DNA of 64,000 bases, from the NCBI RefSeq assembly GCF_900104025.1, contig NZ_FNIQ01000004.1, forward strand, positions 372,001-436,000. The letters are read 5' to 3'. Under the pieces are notes generated by a model. That model was not told where the DNA came from and did no database searches. It saw only the letters and a program-made list of their open reading frames with translations. This document shows positions 18,504 to 27,344 of the stretch, piece by piece; within the stretch, counting starts at the first letter, position 1; every line of letters begins with the position of its first letter. The position numbers and the translations under genes were made by a program. Source of the stretch: Geodermatophilus sp. DSM 45219 (lineage in GTDB: Bacteria; Actinomycetota; Actinomycetes; Mycobacteriales; Geodermatophilaceae).

Positions 18504-19073
18504 TCAGGAGCCCGTACGCCGGTGCTCGATCGCCTCGAGCACCGTCTTGCGGCCCCGGCCCAGCTCGCGCTCGGCCTGCTCGGCGCGGTCGAGCTGGGAG
18601 TCCCCGGACATCCGGCCCACCCGCCTGCGCGCCTCGGCCGCGTCGACGTCGAGGAGCTCGGCGGCCTTGCGGGCCTCCTTCGCCGCCTCGGTGTTGGCGA
18701 CGTGCTGCTCCTCGCCGTCCTTCTTCCGGCGGTCGGTGGCCCGCTTCTCCTCGTCGCTGAGCAGCTGCCAGGCGGCGTCGGGGAGGTAGCGCGACGTGCC
18801 GTCGGAGCCGCGGGCCCGGTCGTCGCCGTCGGCGGTGTGCCACTCCTGCTCGGTCCACTCGTGCAGGTGGCGCTGCGCGGCGGTGCGCTCGCCCTCGTGC
18901 CGGTAGCCGCCACCGTGCGCCTCGTACTCGTGGGTGAGCAGCTGGCTCTTGCGGGCACTCCACTGGCCGGGCTCACCGCCCTTGTCGCCCGCCTTGATCT
19001 CCTCCTTGAGCCGCGCGCGCAGCTCCGGGTGCGTGTAGTCCGCCGCGTAGTCCTCCGCCGACTTCCCGCTCAT
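18504..19073 (-). CDS. Hydrophilic hypothetical protein (DUF5872-like)
   Basis: A 189-aa very charged, soluble protein without membrane segments or cysteines. It opens MSGKSAEDYAADYTHPELRA and contains GDKGGEPGQWSARKSQLLTHEYE, resembling DUF5872 proteins found widely in actinobacteria and some other bacteria. The C-terminal half is a Lys/Arg/Glu-rich helical stretch. ATG 19073 overlaps the stop of the upstream STAS-like gene by 4 bp. Function unknown. Confidence 0.7.
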   Translation of the reverse strand: MSGKSAEDYAADYTHPELRARLKEEIKAGDKGGEPGQWSARKSQLLTHEYEAHGGGYRHEGERTAAQRHLHEWTEQEWHTADGDDRARGSDGTSRYLPDAAWQLLSDEEKRATDRRKKDGEEQHVANTEAAKEARKAAELLDVDAAEARRRVGRMSGDSQLDRAEQAERELGRGRKTVLEAIEHRRTGS

Positions 19074-19408
19074 GCGGGGGGAGCTACCCACGGTGTAGCC
19101 GCTCCACCCACGCCGGTGAGCACCCGGGTGACCGCGGGGGAGGGGCGCAGCTCCACCGGCCGCCCGGCCAGCTCGGCGGCCTCGACGTGGTCCAGCAGCA
19201 GCTCGCGCCCGGGCTCGGACAGCGAGGTCACCGAGCGGGCGTCGATCCGGTCGACCCGTGCCGGCTCGCGGCCGTAGCGGCGCCAGAAGGAGTCGACGGC
19301 GGCGGCGTCGACCGCACCGGCGAGGCAGAGCAGCCGCCCCCCGGTGGTGTTCAGCAGGCGGACGACGCCGCGCCTGGTGACGGGGCTGTCGGAGGGCTGC
19401 GGGGTCAC
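19070..19408 (-). CDS. Small STAS-like protein
   Basis: A 112-aa protein resembling MlaB/anti-sigma-factor-antagonist STAS domains: a beta-alpha pattern RLLCLAGAVDAAAVDSFWRR, RVDRIDARSVTSLSEPGREL, and a C-terminal HVEAAELAGRPVEL. The usual phosphorylatable serine after the central beta strand appears as DARSVTSLS. GTG 19408 was chosen as the first plausible start. Coupled by ATGA to the downstream hypothetical gene. Likely regulatory or lipid-transport-type fold; partner unknown. Confidence 0.6.
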   Translation of the reverse strand: MTPQPSDSPVTRRGVVRLLNTTGGRLLCLAGAVDAAAVDSFWRRYGREPARVDRIDARSVTSLSEPGRELLLDHVEAAELAGRPVELRPSPAVTRVLTGVGGAATPWVAPPA

Positions 19409-19468
19409 CGCCCCAGTGTGCGGCGGCGGACGACGGTCGGCTCCCGTGCGCGCGGGTAGGCCCCCGGC

Positions 19469-20140
19469 ATGGACGCGGGCACAGCGGCACGGGCCGAGCC
19501 GGACGGTCGGGAGGCAGAGGGCCTGGCCCGCCGGCTGGACCGGCCGATGAGCGTGCTCGGGCTGGTGTTCGTGCTCGTCGTCCTCGCGCAGGGGCTCGCC
19601 CGCGAGGCCTGGCTGGTCACCACGCTGACCGTCGTCGGCTGGGTGCTGTGGGCGGTGTTCGTCGCGGAGTTCGCGCTGCGCGCGTACCGGGCGCCCGACC
19701 GGCGGCGGTTCTGGGCGCGCAACTGGTGGCAGCTGGTGTTCCTCGCCGTCCCGTTCCTGCGGTTCGTCCGGGCGCTGTCGGTCCTGCGGGTGGCGCGGGT
19801 CGGCGGGATCCTGTCCGCCGCCGTCCGGGGCTCGCGGTCGGCCGGCCGGCTGCTGACCGGGCGGGTCGGCTGGCTCGCCGCAGTGACCGGCGTCGTCGTC
19901 CTGGCCGTGAGCCAGCTGCTCTACGTCACCGGCGACCACGACGCCTACGCGACGGCGCTGCACCAGACGGCGCTGGCCACGATCACCGGCGAGCCGTTGG
20001 CCGCCGGCGGCGGGCTCGCGCGCGTCGTCGAGGTCGTGCTGGCCGTCTACTCGGTGGCGGTCTTCGCCACGCTGGCCGGCGCGCTGGGCGCCTTCTTCCT
20101 CGAGCGCGGTCCCGACCGGTCCGGGCCGGCACAGCCCTGA
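19469..20140 (+). CDS. Voltage-gated-channel-like membrane protein with degenerate pore
   Basis: A 223-aa integral membrane protein of the six-helix ion-channel superfamily. An S4-like basic segment (FLRFVRALSVLRVARVGGIL) follows three hydrophobic helices, then a pore region and final helix (LARVVEVVLAVYSVAVFATL). The pore loop reads HQTALATITGEPLAAGG in place of a TVGYG-type potassium filter, so ion selectivity cannot be inferred. ATG 19469 was chosen. Cytoplasmic-membrane localisation is certain; transport function is unproven. Confidence 0.65.
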   Translation: MDAGTAARAEPDGREAEGLARRLDRPMSVLGLVFVLVVLAQGLAREAWLVTTLTVVGWVLWAVFVAEFALRAYRAPDRRRFWARNWWQLVFLAVPFLRFVRALSVLRVARVGGILSAAVRGSRSAGRLLTGRVGWLAAVTGVVVLAVSQLLYVTGDHDAYATALHQTALATITGEPLAAGGGLARVVEVVLAVYSVAVFATLAGALGAFFLERGPDRSGPAQP

Positions 20141-20148
20141 CCTCCGCT

Positions 20149-20159
20149 GTTCACCCGGA
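20149..20159 (+). promoter_or_regulatory. PHO-box-like unit upstream of the 5'-nucleotidase gene
   Basis: GTTCACCCGGA matches 10 of 11 positions of the direct-repeat unit G(G/T)TCAYYYR(G/C)G described for Streptomyces PhoP. The preceding 11 bases match 7 of 11. It lies 77 bases before ATG 20236. The identical GTTCACCCGG core occurs upstream of the PhoD gene, which supports phosphate control of both enzymes. Confidence 0.4.
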
Positions 20160-20235
20160 GGGGGTACCCAGAGCCCCGTTCGCGACATAGCGTGCTGACG
20201 CACTGACTCGTCGTCGACCGAGGAGACACCCCCCG

Positions 20236-21939
20236 ATGAGCCACCGTCCCCTGACGGCTGCCAGCGCCACCGCGTGCCTGGCCGTCCTCGCCCTCGCGAC
20301 CGCCGCCCCCGCCGCGGCCGGTCCCCAGCGGGGGAACTCCGCGGAGGAGGCCGGCCCCCCGCCGGTCGAGGTCCAGCTGCTCGCCTTCAACGACTTCCAC
20401 GGTGCCCTCGAGCCGCCGTCCGGCTCCGGCGGTCGGGTCGGCACCACTGACGCCGGCGGCCTGGCGTACTTCGCCACCCACCTGCAGCAGCAGGAGGCGG
20501 AGAACCGCAACACGCTCACGATCAGCAACGGCGACCTGGTCGGCGGCAGCCCGTTCCTCTCGGCGCTGTTCCGGGACGAGCCCACCGTCGACGCGATGGA
20601 CGCACTCGGCCTGGACATCGCCACGGTCGGCAACCACGAGTTCGACGAGGGCGTTCCCGAGCTGCGCCGGGTCATCGAGGGCGGGGCCTGCCACCCGACG
20701 GACGGCTGCCTGGACGGCGACGGCTACGACGGCTCGGACGCCGACTGGCTGGCCGCCAACGTGGTCGACCGGGAGGACCAGGGCCCGATCCTGCCGCCGT
20801 ACGAGGTCCGCAAGGTCCAGGGCGTCGAGGTCGGCGTCATCGGCGCGGTCCTCGAGGGCACCCCCGCCATCGTCTCCGCGGCGGGCATCGCCGACGTCCG
20901 GTTCCTCGACGAGGTCGAGACGATCAACCGGTACGTCGCGGAGCTGCGCGAGCAGGGCGTCGAGACGATCGTCGTCTCGCTGCACGAGGGCGGCTCGGCC
21001 GGTACCGACGTCAACGGCTGCACCACCCCGGCCGGCCCCGCGTTCGACATCACCCGCGCGATCGACGACGCCGTTGACGTCGTGCTGACCGGTCACTCGC
21101 ACAGCGGGTACGTCTGCGAGGGCGCGAACGAGGTGGACGGCAAGCTGGTCACCCAGGCGCTGTCCAACGGCCGGCTGCTCACCGACGTCGACCTGTCCAT
21201 CGACCGCCGCACCGGCGACGTCCTCACCGCGAGCGCCGAGAACGTCGTCGTGACCCGGGACGTCACCCCGGACGCGGCGGCCCAGCAGCTCATCGACCGG
21301 TACGCCGCGATCGCCCAGCCGATCGCGAACGAGCCGGTCGGGGCGGTCACCGCGGACGTCCTGCGGGCCCAGGAGACGCTGCTCCCGAACCTGCCCGGGG
21401 AGTCCCCGCTGGGCAACCTGATCGCCGACTCGCAGCTGGCGGCCACGGACGACGAGGCCGGCGCGGTCGCGGCGTTCATGAACCCCGGTGGGGTGCGGAC
21501 CGACCTGCTCCACGCCCCGTCGGTCGGTGAGGCCCCCGGGGTGGTGACCTACGGCGAGGCCTTCGCCGTCCAGCCGTTCAACAACCTGCTCACCACGCTC
21601 GACCTCACCGGCGCCCAGCTGTACGCGCTGCTGGACCAGCAGTTCGCGGTGAACCGCGTGCTGCAGCCCTCGGCCAGCGTCGAGTACACGGTCGACCCCG
21701 CGGCTCGGCGCGTGGTGCCCGGCTCGCTCACGATCGACGGCACGGCGGTCGACACGGCCGCGACCTACCGGATCACGGTGAACAACTTCCTCGCCGGTGG
21801 CGGGGACGGCTTCACCGTGCTGACCCAGGGCACCAACGCGGTGAACCAGCCCGGCTTCGACATCGACGCGTTCATCGCGTACCTGTCCGGGGAGCCGGTG
21901 GCCCCGCCGGCGACCGACCGGATCACCGTCGGCGGCTGA
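20236..21939 (+). CDS. Secreted 5'-nucleotidase / metallophosphatase (UshA type)
   Basis: A 567-aa exported enzyme: signal peptide (residues 1-28, cleavage near AAPAAAG), N-terminal calcineurin-like metallophosphatase domain with LLAFNDFHGALEP, SNGDLVGGSP, GNHEFDEG and LTGHSHSG, and a C-terminal 5'-nucleotidase substrate domain (MNPGGVRTD; NNFLAGGGDGF). It hydrolyses extracellular nucleotides to nucleosides and phosphate. There is no LPXTG or lipobox, so it is probably released. A PHO-box-like unit upstream and a strong terminator downstream make it a single transcription unit. Confidence 0.9.
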   Translation: MSHRPLTAASATACLAVLALATAAPAAAGPQRGNSAEEAGPPPVEVQLLAFNDFHGALEPPSGSGGRVGTTDAGGLAYFATHLQQQEAENRNTLTISNGDLVGGSPFLSALFRDEPTVDAMDALGLDIATVGNHEFDEGVPELRRVIEGGACHPTDGCLDGDGYDGSDADWLAANVVDREDQGPILPPYEVRKVQGVEVGVIGAVLEGTPAIVSAAGIADVRFLDEVETINRYVAELREQGVETIVVSLHEGGSAGTDVNGCTTPAGPAFDITRAIDDAVDVVLTGHSHSGYVCEGANEVDGKLVTQALSNGRLLTDVDLSIDRRTGDVLTASAENVVVTRDVTPDAAAQQLIDRYAAIAQPIANEPVGAVTADVLRAQETLLPNLPGESPLGNLIADSQLAATDDEAGAVAAFMNPGGVRTDLLHAPSVGEAPGVVTYGEAFAVQPFNNLLTTLDLTGAQLYALLDQQFAVNRVLQPSASVEYTVDPAARRVVPGSLTIDGTAVDTAATYRITVNNFLAGGGDGFTVLTQGTNAVNQPGFDIDAFIAYLSGEPVAPPATDRITVGG

Positions 21940-21955
21940 CCCGGCACACCCTGCG

Positions 21956-21992
21956 GCGGGCGTCGCCGGTCCTCGTGACCGGCGGCGCCCGC
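21956..21992 (+). terminator. Hairpin terminator after the 5'-nucleotidase gene
   Basis: Arms 21956-21971 and 21977-21992 pair in 15 of 16 positions around the five-base loop CTCGT, starting 17 bases after the stop codon. The stem is very GC-rich and has no U-tract, as is common in actinobacteria. Confidence 0.7.
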
Positions 21993-22036
21993 CGTCGCAT
22001 GTCGGCGGCCGCGTCCGCGTCGGCGAGGATGGTGGC

Positions 22037-23320
22037 ATGGAGAGCCGCGTCGACGTCGCAGACCCCGGGACGGCGGAGCGCTTCGGCGCCGAGGTGCAGG
22101 CGGCCGCCCGCCGGCTGGCCGGGGTGGCCGAGCGGACGCCCCTGCAGCGCAACGCCCGGCTGTCGGCGGCGACCGGGGCGGACGTCTGGTTCAAGCGGGA
22201 GGACCTGCAGGTCGGCCGCTCGTACAAGATCCGCGGTGCCTACAACACGATCAGCCAGCTCGACGGCGACCGGCAGGCCGCCGGGGTCGTCTGCGCCAGC
22301 GCCGGCAACCACGGGCAGGGCGTCGCCTTCGCCTGCCGCGCGCTGGGTGTGCACGGCTCGGTGTTCGTCCCCGGGACGACGCCCCGCCAGAAGCGCGACC
22401 GGATCGCGGCGCTCGGCGGGGAGGTGGTCGACCTGGTCGTCACCGGGGACTCCTACGACGAGGCGGCCGCCGCGGCGCTGGCCCACGCGCGGGACACCGG
22501 CGCGACGCTGGTCCCCGCGTTCGACGCCGTCCCCACCGTCGTCGGGCAGGCGACCGTCGCGCTGGAGTTCCTCGAGCAGCTCCCCGTCCCGCCGGACGTG
22601 GTCGTCCTGCCCGTGGGCGGCGGCGGGCTGCTGGCCGGCTGCGCGACCTGGCTGCGGCTGCACAGCCCCGGCACCCGTGTCGTCGGTGTCGAGCCGGCGG
22701 GGGCGGCGAGCATGGCCGCGGCGCTGGCCGCGGGCGGGCCGGTCGAGCTGCCGGCGCTGGACACCTTCGTCGACGGCGCCGCCGTCCGCCGCGTCGGCGG
22801 GGTGACCTTCCCGCTCGTGCGCGACTCCGGCGCCGGGCTGGTCGCGGTGCCGGAGGGGCAGATCTGCACCGAGATGCTCGAGCTCTACCAGGTGGACGGC
22901 GTCATCGCCGAGCCCGCCGGGGCGCTGGCGAGCGCCGCGCTGACCGGTGGGCTGGTGCCCGTGGAGCCGGGGCAGACCGTGGTGTGCCTGCTGTCGGGCG
23001 GCAACAACGACGTCAGCCGCTACGGCGAGGTGGTCGAGCGCTCGCTGGTGCACCGCGGGCTCAAGCACTACTTCCTCATCGAGTTCCCGCAGGAGCCCGG
23101 GGCGCTGCGGCGCTTCCTCGACGAGGTGCTCGGTCCGGACGACGACATCGTGCTGTTCGAGTACGTCAAGCGCGACAACCGGGAGACCGGCGCCGCGCTC
23201 ACCGGGATCGAGCTCGGCAGCGCGGCGGACTTCCCGGCGCTGCTCGCCCGGATCGAGGCCAGCCCGCTGCGCATCCAGCACGTCGAGCCGGGGACGACGG
23301 CCTACCGCTTCCTCGTCTGA
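22037..23320 (+). CDS. ilvA: Threonine ammonia-lyase, biosynthetic
   Basis: A 427-aa PLP enzyme deaminating L-threonine to 2-oxobutyrate, the first step of isoleucine synthesis. The PLP lysine is Lys64 in RSYKIRGAYN; the phosphate-binding glycine loop is PVGGGGLLAG. The C-terminal part (LKHYFLIEFPQEPGALRRF and onwards) is a single ACT-like regulatory domain. The protein is thus the shorter Corynebacterium/Bacillus-type IlvA and likely feedback-regulated by isoleucine or valine. ATG 22037 follows GGATGG. Single-gene unit. Confidence 0.92.
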   Translation: MESRVDVADPGTAERFGAEVQAAARRLAGVAERTPLQRNARLSAATGADVWFKREDLQVGRSYKIRGAYNTISQLDGDRQAAGVVCASAGNHGQGVAFACRALGVHGSVFVPGTTPRQKRDRIAALGGEVVDLVVTGDSYDEAAAAALAHARDTGATLVPAFDAVPTVVGQATVALEFLEQLPVPPDVVVLPVGGGGLLAGCATWLRLHSPGTRVVGVEPAGAASMAAALAAGGPVELPALDTFVDGAAVRRVGGVTFPLVRDSGAGLVAVPEGQICTEMLELYQVDGVIAEPAGALASAALTGGLVPVEPGQTVVCLLSGGNNDVSRYGEVVERSLVHRGLKHYFLIEFPQEPGALRRFLDEVLGPDDDIVLFEYVKRDNRETGAALTGIELGSAADFPALLARIEASPLRIQHVEPGTTAYRFLV

Positions 23321-23386
23321 GGACGGGCGCCGGGTTCCACCCTCCCCGGCTGTTGACCTGCACGTTCGTCTTGTCGTTGTCACTGT

Positions 23387-23402
23387 TCGAACGTATGATC
23401 GA
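23387..23402. promoter_or_regulatory. LexA SOS box overlapping the -10 of the DUF222 gene
   Basis: TCGAACGTATGATCGA differs at one position from the actinobacterial LexA consensus TCGAAC-N4-GTTCGA. It overlaps TATGAT (23394-23399), a strong -10 hexamer 17 bases after TTGTCG (23371-23376). Repression until DNA damage is the expected behaviour, as reported for several mycobacterial 13E12-family genes. Confidence 0.75.
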
Positions 23403-23406
23403 ACAC

Positions 23407-25473
23407 ATGGACGGCGGGACGGAGACCAGCACAGTCGGTGCTGTCGTGGCGCCCACGGTGGGGTGGGCGTGCGGGCCGTTGGGTGCGGTGCAGGCCGCCG
23501 CGCGGGAGATCGCGCGGTTGACGGCGGTGCAGGCGCGGGCGGTGGCGGCGTTCGCCGCCTCGCGGCCGGCGTCGGTGGACCGTCAGCAGGGTGAGCGGGG
23601 TGCGATGTCGGCGGAGCGGTGGGCCGCGCGGTCCGATCTGCTTCGTGCTGTCAGTGAGTGGGCGACGCCGGAGCTGGCGATCGCGGTGAACCTGACCCAG
23701 CCGGCCGCCGAGGCGCTGCTGGTCGAGTCATTGACCCTGGTGCACCGGCTGCCGGGGACGCTGGCGGCGTTGGAGTCGGGGGTGGTGCACCGCGGGCACC
23801 TGTGGCACCTGATCGACAAGGTCGCCCCGGTGGCTGATGACATCCTGCGGGCGGAGATCGAGGCCGACCTGCTGGCCTGGCTGGCCCGGCGCAACCGGGT
23901 GACCTCCCCGGCGCAGCTGGGGGACAAGGCCCGGCGGGTGGTGGCCCGGCGGGACGCCGCGGCGGCGGCGCGGCGGCTGGCCAAGGCGATGCAGGAGCGC
24001 GGGGTGTACCTGCGGCCGGAGCGCGCCGAGGGGATGGCCGCGGTCACCGTGGTGTGCATGATGCCGGAGGCGCGGGCGCTGCAGGCGGCGCTGAGCAGCT
24101 ACGCCGACGCGCTGGCCGACGAGGACGGCGGTGCGCGGCGGACGCGGGGGCAGCGGATGGTCGACGCGCTGCTGGACCTGGTGCTGCGCCCGGGGGAGAC
24201 CGAGCTGCCGCCGGTGCGGGTGCTGCTGAGCGTGGTGGCCTCGATGGGCACCCTGCTGGGCGGGGACGCCCCGGGTGAGGTCGACGGGCAGCTGATTCCG
24301 GCGGAGATGGTCCGCCGGCTGGTGCACGGCCTGGCCGGCCGCGGCCTGCTGCCGGCGGACGACGCGCGGGCTCTGGCCGACCCGACCGACCCGGCGGACC
24401 CCGCTGGTGAGGTGGCGGCGCCGTCCCCGTCCTGCGGTGCGGCCGTTCCGGGCGGCGCGGAGGTGGCCTGGCAGGAGGCCGAGCAGGCCCAACTGGCCGC
24501 CTGGTGGGACCAGGTGGAGGCCCGGCTGCTGGCCGGCGGGCTGGACGAGCCCGACTGGCCACCGGATGACCTGTCCGGGCAGCGCTGGGTGCACGCCGCC
24601 TTCGATCCCGACGCGGACGGGCTGGACTCGCTCGGCGACCTCGGCGACCTCGGCGATCCCGGCGGGGCGCCGGACACGGAGCCGCCGCTGTCGGGCTCGG
24701 GGCCACCGCCGGCCAGCTCGACACCGCCCGAACGGTGTCCGGCCGGTGGCTGGTGGGCGGCCGCGGACCGGGCGGTCGACGACGCCGGCGCCGCGGTGCA
24801 CGCCGCCGGGCTGGCCCTCGGGCACGCCCGGCGCAGCGTGCGCACCGCCCGGGCCGCGGCGGTCGCGGAGGAGGCCGGCTGGCGGGCCGGCCCCGGCGGG
24901 CGGGTGGACGCCGCCCCCGACGCCCTCACCGCCCTGGCCGCCGCAGCGGATGGGCAGCGCCAGGCGCTGGCCGAGCTGCTGGCCGCCACCGCCGGGGGTG
25001 GGCTGGCCGACCGGCCGCGGATCGTGCTCGCCGACGCGGTCAGCGGCGCCTTCCGCGCCCTGACCGACCTGCCCGCGCTGCGCCGGGCCGGGCACTGCGG
25101 CGCCGCCGCCTGCCGCCGCGCCCCCGAGGCCTGCGGCCACGACCTCACCGGGCGCCCGGGGCTGCGCGGCGCCGGCCCCACCGGCGCCTACCGGCCGTCC
25201 GCGGCGCTGGACCGCCACGTGCGGGCGCGGGACCGGCGCTGCCGGTTCCCCGGCTGCCGCCGCCCGGTGCCGCGCGCCGGGGAGCTGGACCACGCCCGCC
25301 CGCACGCCGCCGGCGGGGCGACCGCCGCGGCGAACCTGGCCGGCTACTGCACCGGGGACCACCGCGGCAAACACCAGGCCCCCGGCTGGACCCACGTCCT
25401 GGGCCCCGACGGCACCCTGACCGTCACCACCCCCACCGGCCTCACCGCCGTCACCGAACCCCCGCCCTACTGA
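23407..25473 (+). CDS. 13E12-repeat family DUF222 protein with HNH nuclease domain
   Basis: A 688-aa DUF222/HNH protein. The N-terminal 440 residues carry DUF222 (AVNLTQPAAEALLVESLTLV; RGHLWHLIDKV). A low-complexity Gly/Pro/Asp linker follows. The C-terminal HNH domain has the zinc pairs CRFPGCRRPVP and YCTGDHRGKHQ with the catalytic-type ELDHARPHAAGG. ATG 23407 was chosen over in-frame ATG 23395 because the latter is inside the -10 hexamer. 23407 falls at the predicted transcription start, which makes the mRNA leaderless. Role is unproven; the family is DNA-damage induced in mycobacteria and often multi-copy. Confidence 0.85.
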   Translation: MDGGTETSTVGAVVAPTVGWACGPLGAVQAAAREIARLTAVQARAVAAFAASRPASVDRQQGERGAMSAERWAARSDLLRAVSEWATPELAIAVNLTQPAAEALLVESLTLVHRLPGTLAALESGVVHRGHLWHLIDKVAPVADDILRAEIEADLLAWLARRNRVTSPAQLGDKARRVVARRDAAAAARRLAKAMQERGVYLRPERAEGMAAVTVVCMMPEARALQAALSSYADALADEDGGARRTRGQRMVDALLDLVLRPGETELPPVRVLLSVVASMGTLLGGDAPGEVDGQLIPAEMVRRLVHGLAGRGLLPADDARALADPTDPADPAGEVAAPSPSCGAAVPGGAEVAWQEAEQAQLAAWWDQVEARLLAGGLDEPDWPPDDLSGQRWVHAAFDPDADGLDSLGDLGDLGDPGGAPDTEPPLSGSGPPPASSTPPERCPAGGWWAAADRAVDDAGAAVHAAGLALGHARRSVRTARAAAVAEEAGWRAGPGGRVDAAPDALTALAAAADGQRQALAELLAATAGGGLADRPRIVLADAVSGAFRALTDLPALRRAGHCGAAACRRAPEACGHDLTGRPGLRGAGPTGAYRPSAALDRHVRARDRRCRFPGCRRPVPRAGELDHARPHAAGGATAAANLAGYCTGDHRGKHQAPGWTHVLGPDGTLTVTTPTGLTAVTEPPPY

Positions 25474-25522
25474 CCAGAGGCGCGGACGGGCGGTGGGCAG
25501 GGCGACTGCCACGGTGGGGCCC

Positions 25523-26008
25523 ATGGCGAGCGAGGTGACGACCCGGCCCCTCACCGAGGACGATCGCGAGCTGCTGCGGACGGCGACCCTCGCCAACCTC
25601 AACTGGACCGGCGAGGCCCGCTTCGGCCCCCGCGACCTCGATGAGCGACCCGACCTCCGCCACTACACCGGGTTCCGGCCGGAACGGGGTGACCTCGGCC
25701 TGGTCGCCGAGCGGGACGGGCAGAGCGTCGGCGTGGTGTGGGTGCTGTTCCTCGACGCCCACGACCCGGGCTACGGCTTCGTCGCCGACGGCGTCCCGGA
25801 GCTCAGCATCTGGGTGGCGCCGGGCGCCCGCGGCCGGGGCCTGGGTGGTGAGCTGCTGCGGGCGGCGCTCGACGAGGCCCGCCGGCGGGGCGTCGAGCGG
25901 GTGAGCCTGAGCGTCGAGGCCGGGAACCCGGCCGTGCACCTCTACCGCCGGTCCGGGTTCCGGCCCGTGCTCGGCGCCGCCGAGGGGACCTCCGCCGTCG
26001 ACCTGTGA
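25523..26008 (+). CDS. GNAT-family N-acetyltransferase
   Basis: A 161-aa GNAT protein with the acetyl-CoA-binding motif A visible as ELSIWVAPGARGRGLGGELL and the typical C-terminal VSLSVEAGNPAVHLYRRSGF. ATG 25523 was chosen over GTG 25493. Substrate unknown. It is convergent with the reverse-transcriptase gene (7 bp between the two stops), so it is not part of that operon. Confidence 0.8.
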   Translation: MASEVTTRPLTEDDRELLRTATLANLNWTGEARFGPRDLDERPDLRHYTGFRPERGDLGLVAERDGQSVGVVWVLFLDAHDPGYGFVADGVPELSIWVAPGARGRGLGGELLRAALDEARRRGVERVSLSVEAGNPAVHLYRRSGFRPVLGAAEGTSAVDL

Positions 26009-26015
26009 GCCGGGC

Positions 26016-27340
26016 TCAGCCCCAGTCGACCCGCCGGGCCAGCGCCCGTAGTCGCTCGCCGAGCACCGGGTCCAGCGAGGCGGCCCAGGCCACCCGACCG
26101 AGGACGTGGCCGCGGAAGGTCGCCGGGTCGTGGTCCCGGACCTGCGAGGTCCAGCCGTGCCGCGCGCAGTTGTGCAGCAGCGCGCGCAGCGCGTCCCGCT
26201 CCGTCCGGGACAGCGTCGGCCGGGTGTTGACGACGGCCCCCAGCACCCGCTGCCGGGAAGCGGCGCGGGCGACGCGGGTCTTGGCCGGGGCCACCCGGAA
26301 CCCTCTTCCGCGGCGACCTCGGTGACCGCCGCGACGAGCCGGCCGGAACCGATGCGCCGGTCGCCGCTGAATGTGAGGTCGTCGACGTACCGGGTGTAGC
26401 GGGCGCCGAAGGCGCCGGCCAGGCCGGCCAGTCGGCGATCGAGCCGGAAGCAGACGAGGTTGGCCAGCGCCGGTGACGTCGGCGCGCCCTGCGGCAGGTG
26501 GGGCACGGCCAGCCGCTCACCGAGCCGCCGGTGCCGCTCCCGCTCGTCGGCGCCGGCCGGCACCGGCAGCGCCCGCCACACCGACGCGGGCGCCGTCGTC
26601 GTCACCAGGGCGGTGACCAGGTGGGCGACCGGTTCCGGCAGCCCCGCCGTCCCCTGCAGCAGGCCCCACACCCGCTGTGCCGAGATCGACGCGAAGAACG
26701 CCTCCAGGTCCATGCCGAGCACCACCGCGCGTCCGGCGTGCGGCTCGGCCGCCGTCCGCACCGACCGGCCGGGTACGCAGCCGTGCGCGGCGTCGTGCAC
26801 GGGGACCGGCGCGAGCACGTGCCGCAGCAGCCGCCGCTGGGCCTCCTTGAGCCGCGGCTTGGGCTCGGCGAGCAGCCGCAGCCGGCCGCGGCGCTCGACG
26901 GCGTGCCAGCGGTAGTGCCGCAGCGGCTCGTGGACGGTGCGCTCCAGCCCCCTCGCATCGGCGAACCAGGCGAGCTCGCCCTGGTCGACGTCGAGCAGCC
27001 GCGCCAGTGCCCCGGCGTCCGGCAGCGGGGCTGGTCCGGAGCGGTCGCGCACCACGGTGGTGGCGACCGGCCGCCGGTGGACGACGCGCCGCGGCGGGCC
27101 CATCCGCTCCCAGCCCTGCGTGGTCCGCACTAACAGGGCCAGCTCCCGCGGCCGGTCGGCCGGTGGGCGCAGGTAGGCGGCGAGCACCTCGTCGACCAGC
27201 ATGCCGATCCAGCGCGGCGCCCGGGCGTACCCCAGCGCGACGGCGACCCGGCGCACCATCGCGCGCCGCGACCAGGGTCCGGCCAGCAGCGCTGTGGCGA
27301 TGCCGGAGGCGGTCAGGTGCCCGCGGGCGCGGGCCGTCAC
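26016..27340 (-). pseudogene. Retron-type reverse transcriptase, interrupted by a one-base frameshift
   Basis: GTG 27340 opens a frame with retron RT blocks: RT1 EPKPRLKEAQRRLL, RT2 HGCVPGRSV, RT3 VVLGMDLEAFFASIS, RT4 LPQGAPTSPALANLV and the active site RYTRYVDDLTFSGD (near residues 314-327). About 130 residues precede RT1. Near codon 346 (26296-26304) the frame is lost, and the expected continuation GF-RVAPAKTRVARAASRQ, the VTG-like RVLGAVVN and the C-terminal thumb follow in another frame to 26016. One deleted base explains this. The intact product would be about 440 aa. It sits 4 bases downstream of a hairpin array that resembles an msr-msd. It could be a recent mutation, a sequencing error, or less likely recoding. 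Confidence 0.8.
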
Positions 27341-27344
27341 CGGG

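Noticed and set aside
23395..23397. ATG 23395 as the start of the DUF222 gene
   Set aside because: It lies inside the TATGAT -10 hexamer and the LexA box, so it would not be transcribed. ATG 23407 fits the predicted transcription start.
25523..26008. GNAT gene as the effector partner of the retron-like unit
   Set aside because: It is convergent with the reverse transcriptase, separated by 7 bp at the 3' ends, and so not transcribed with the RT or ncRNA. It has its own start and looks like an ordinary acetyltransferase.
26290..26310. Programmed -1 frameshift in the reverse transcriptase
   Set aside because: Around GAA GAG GGT TCC GGG there is no X XXY YYZ slippery heptamer and no clear stimulatory structure, so a mutation or sequencing error is simpler.
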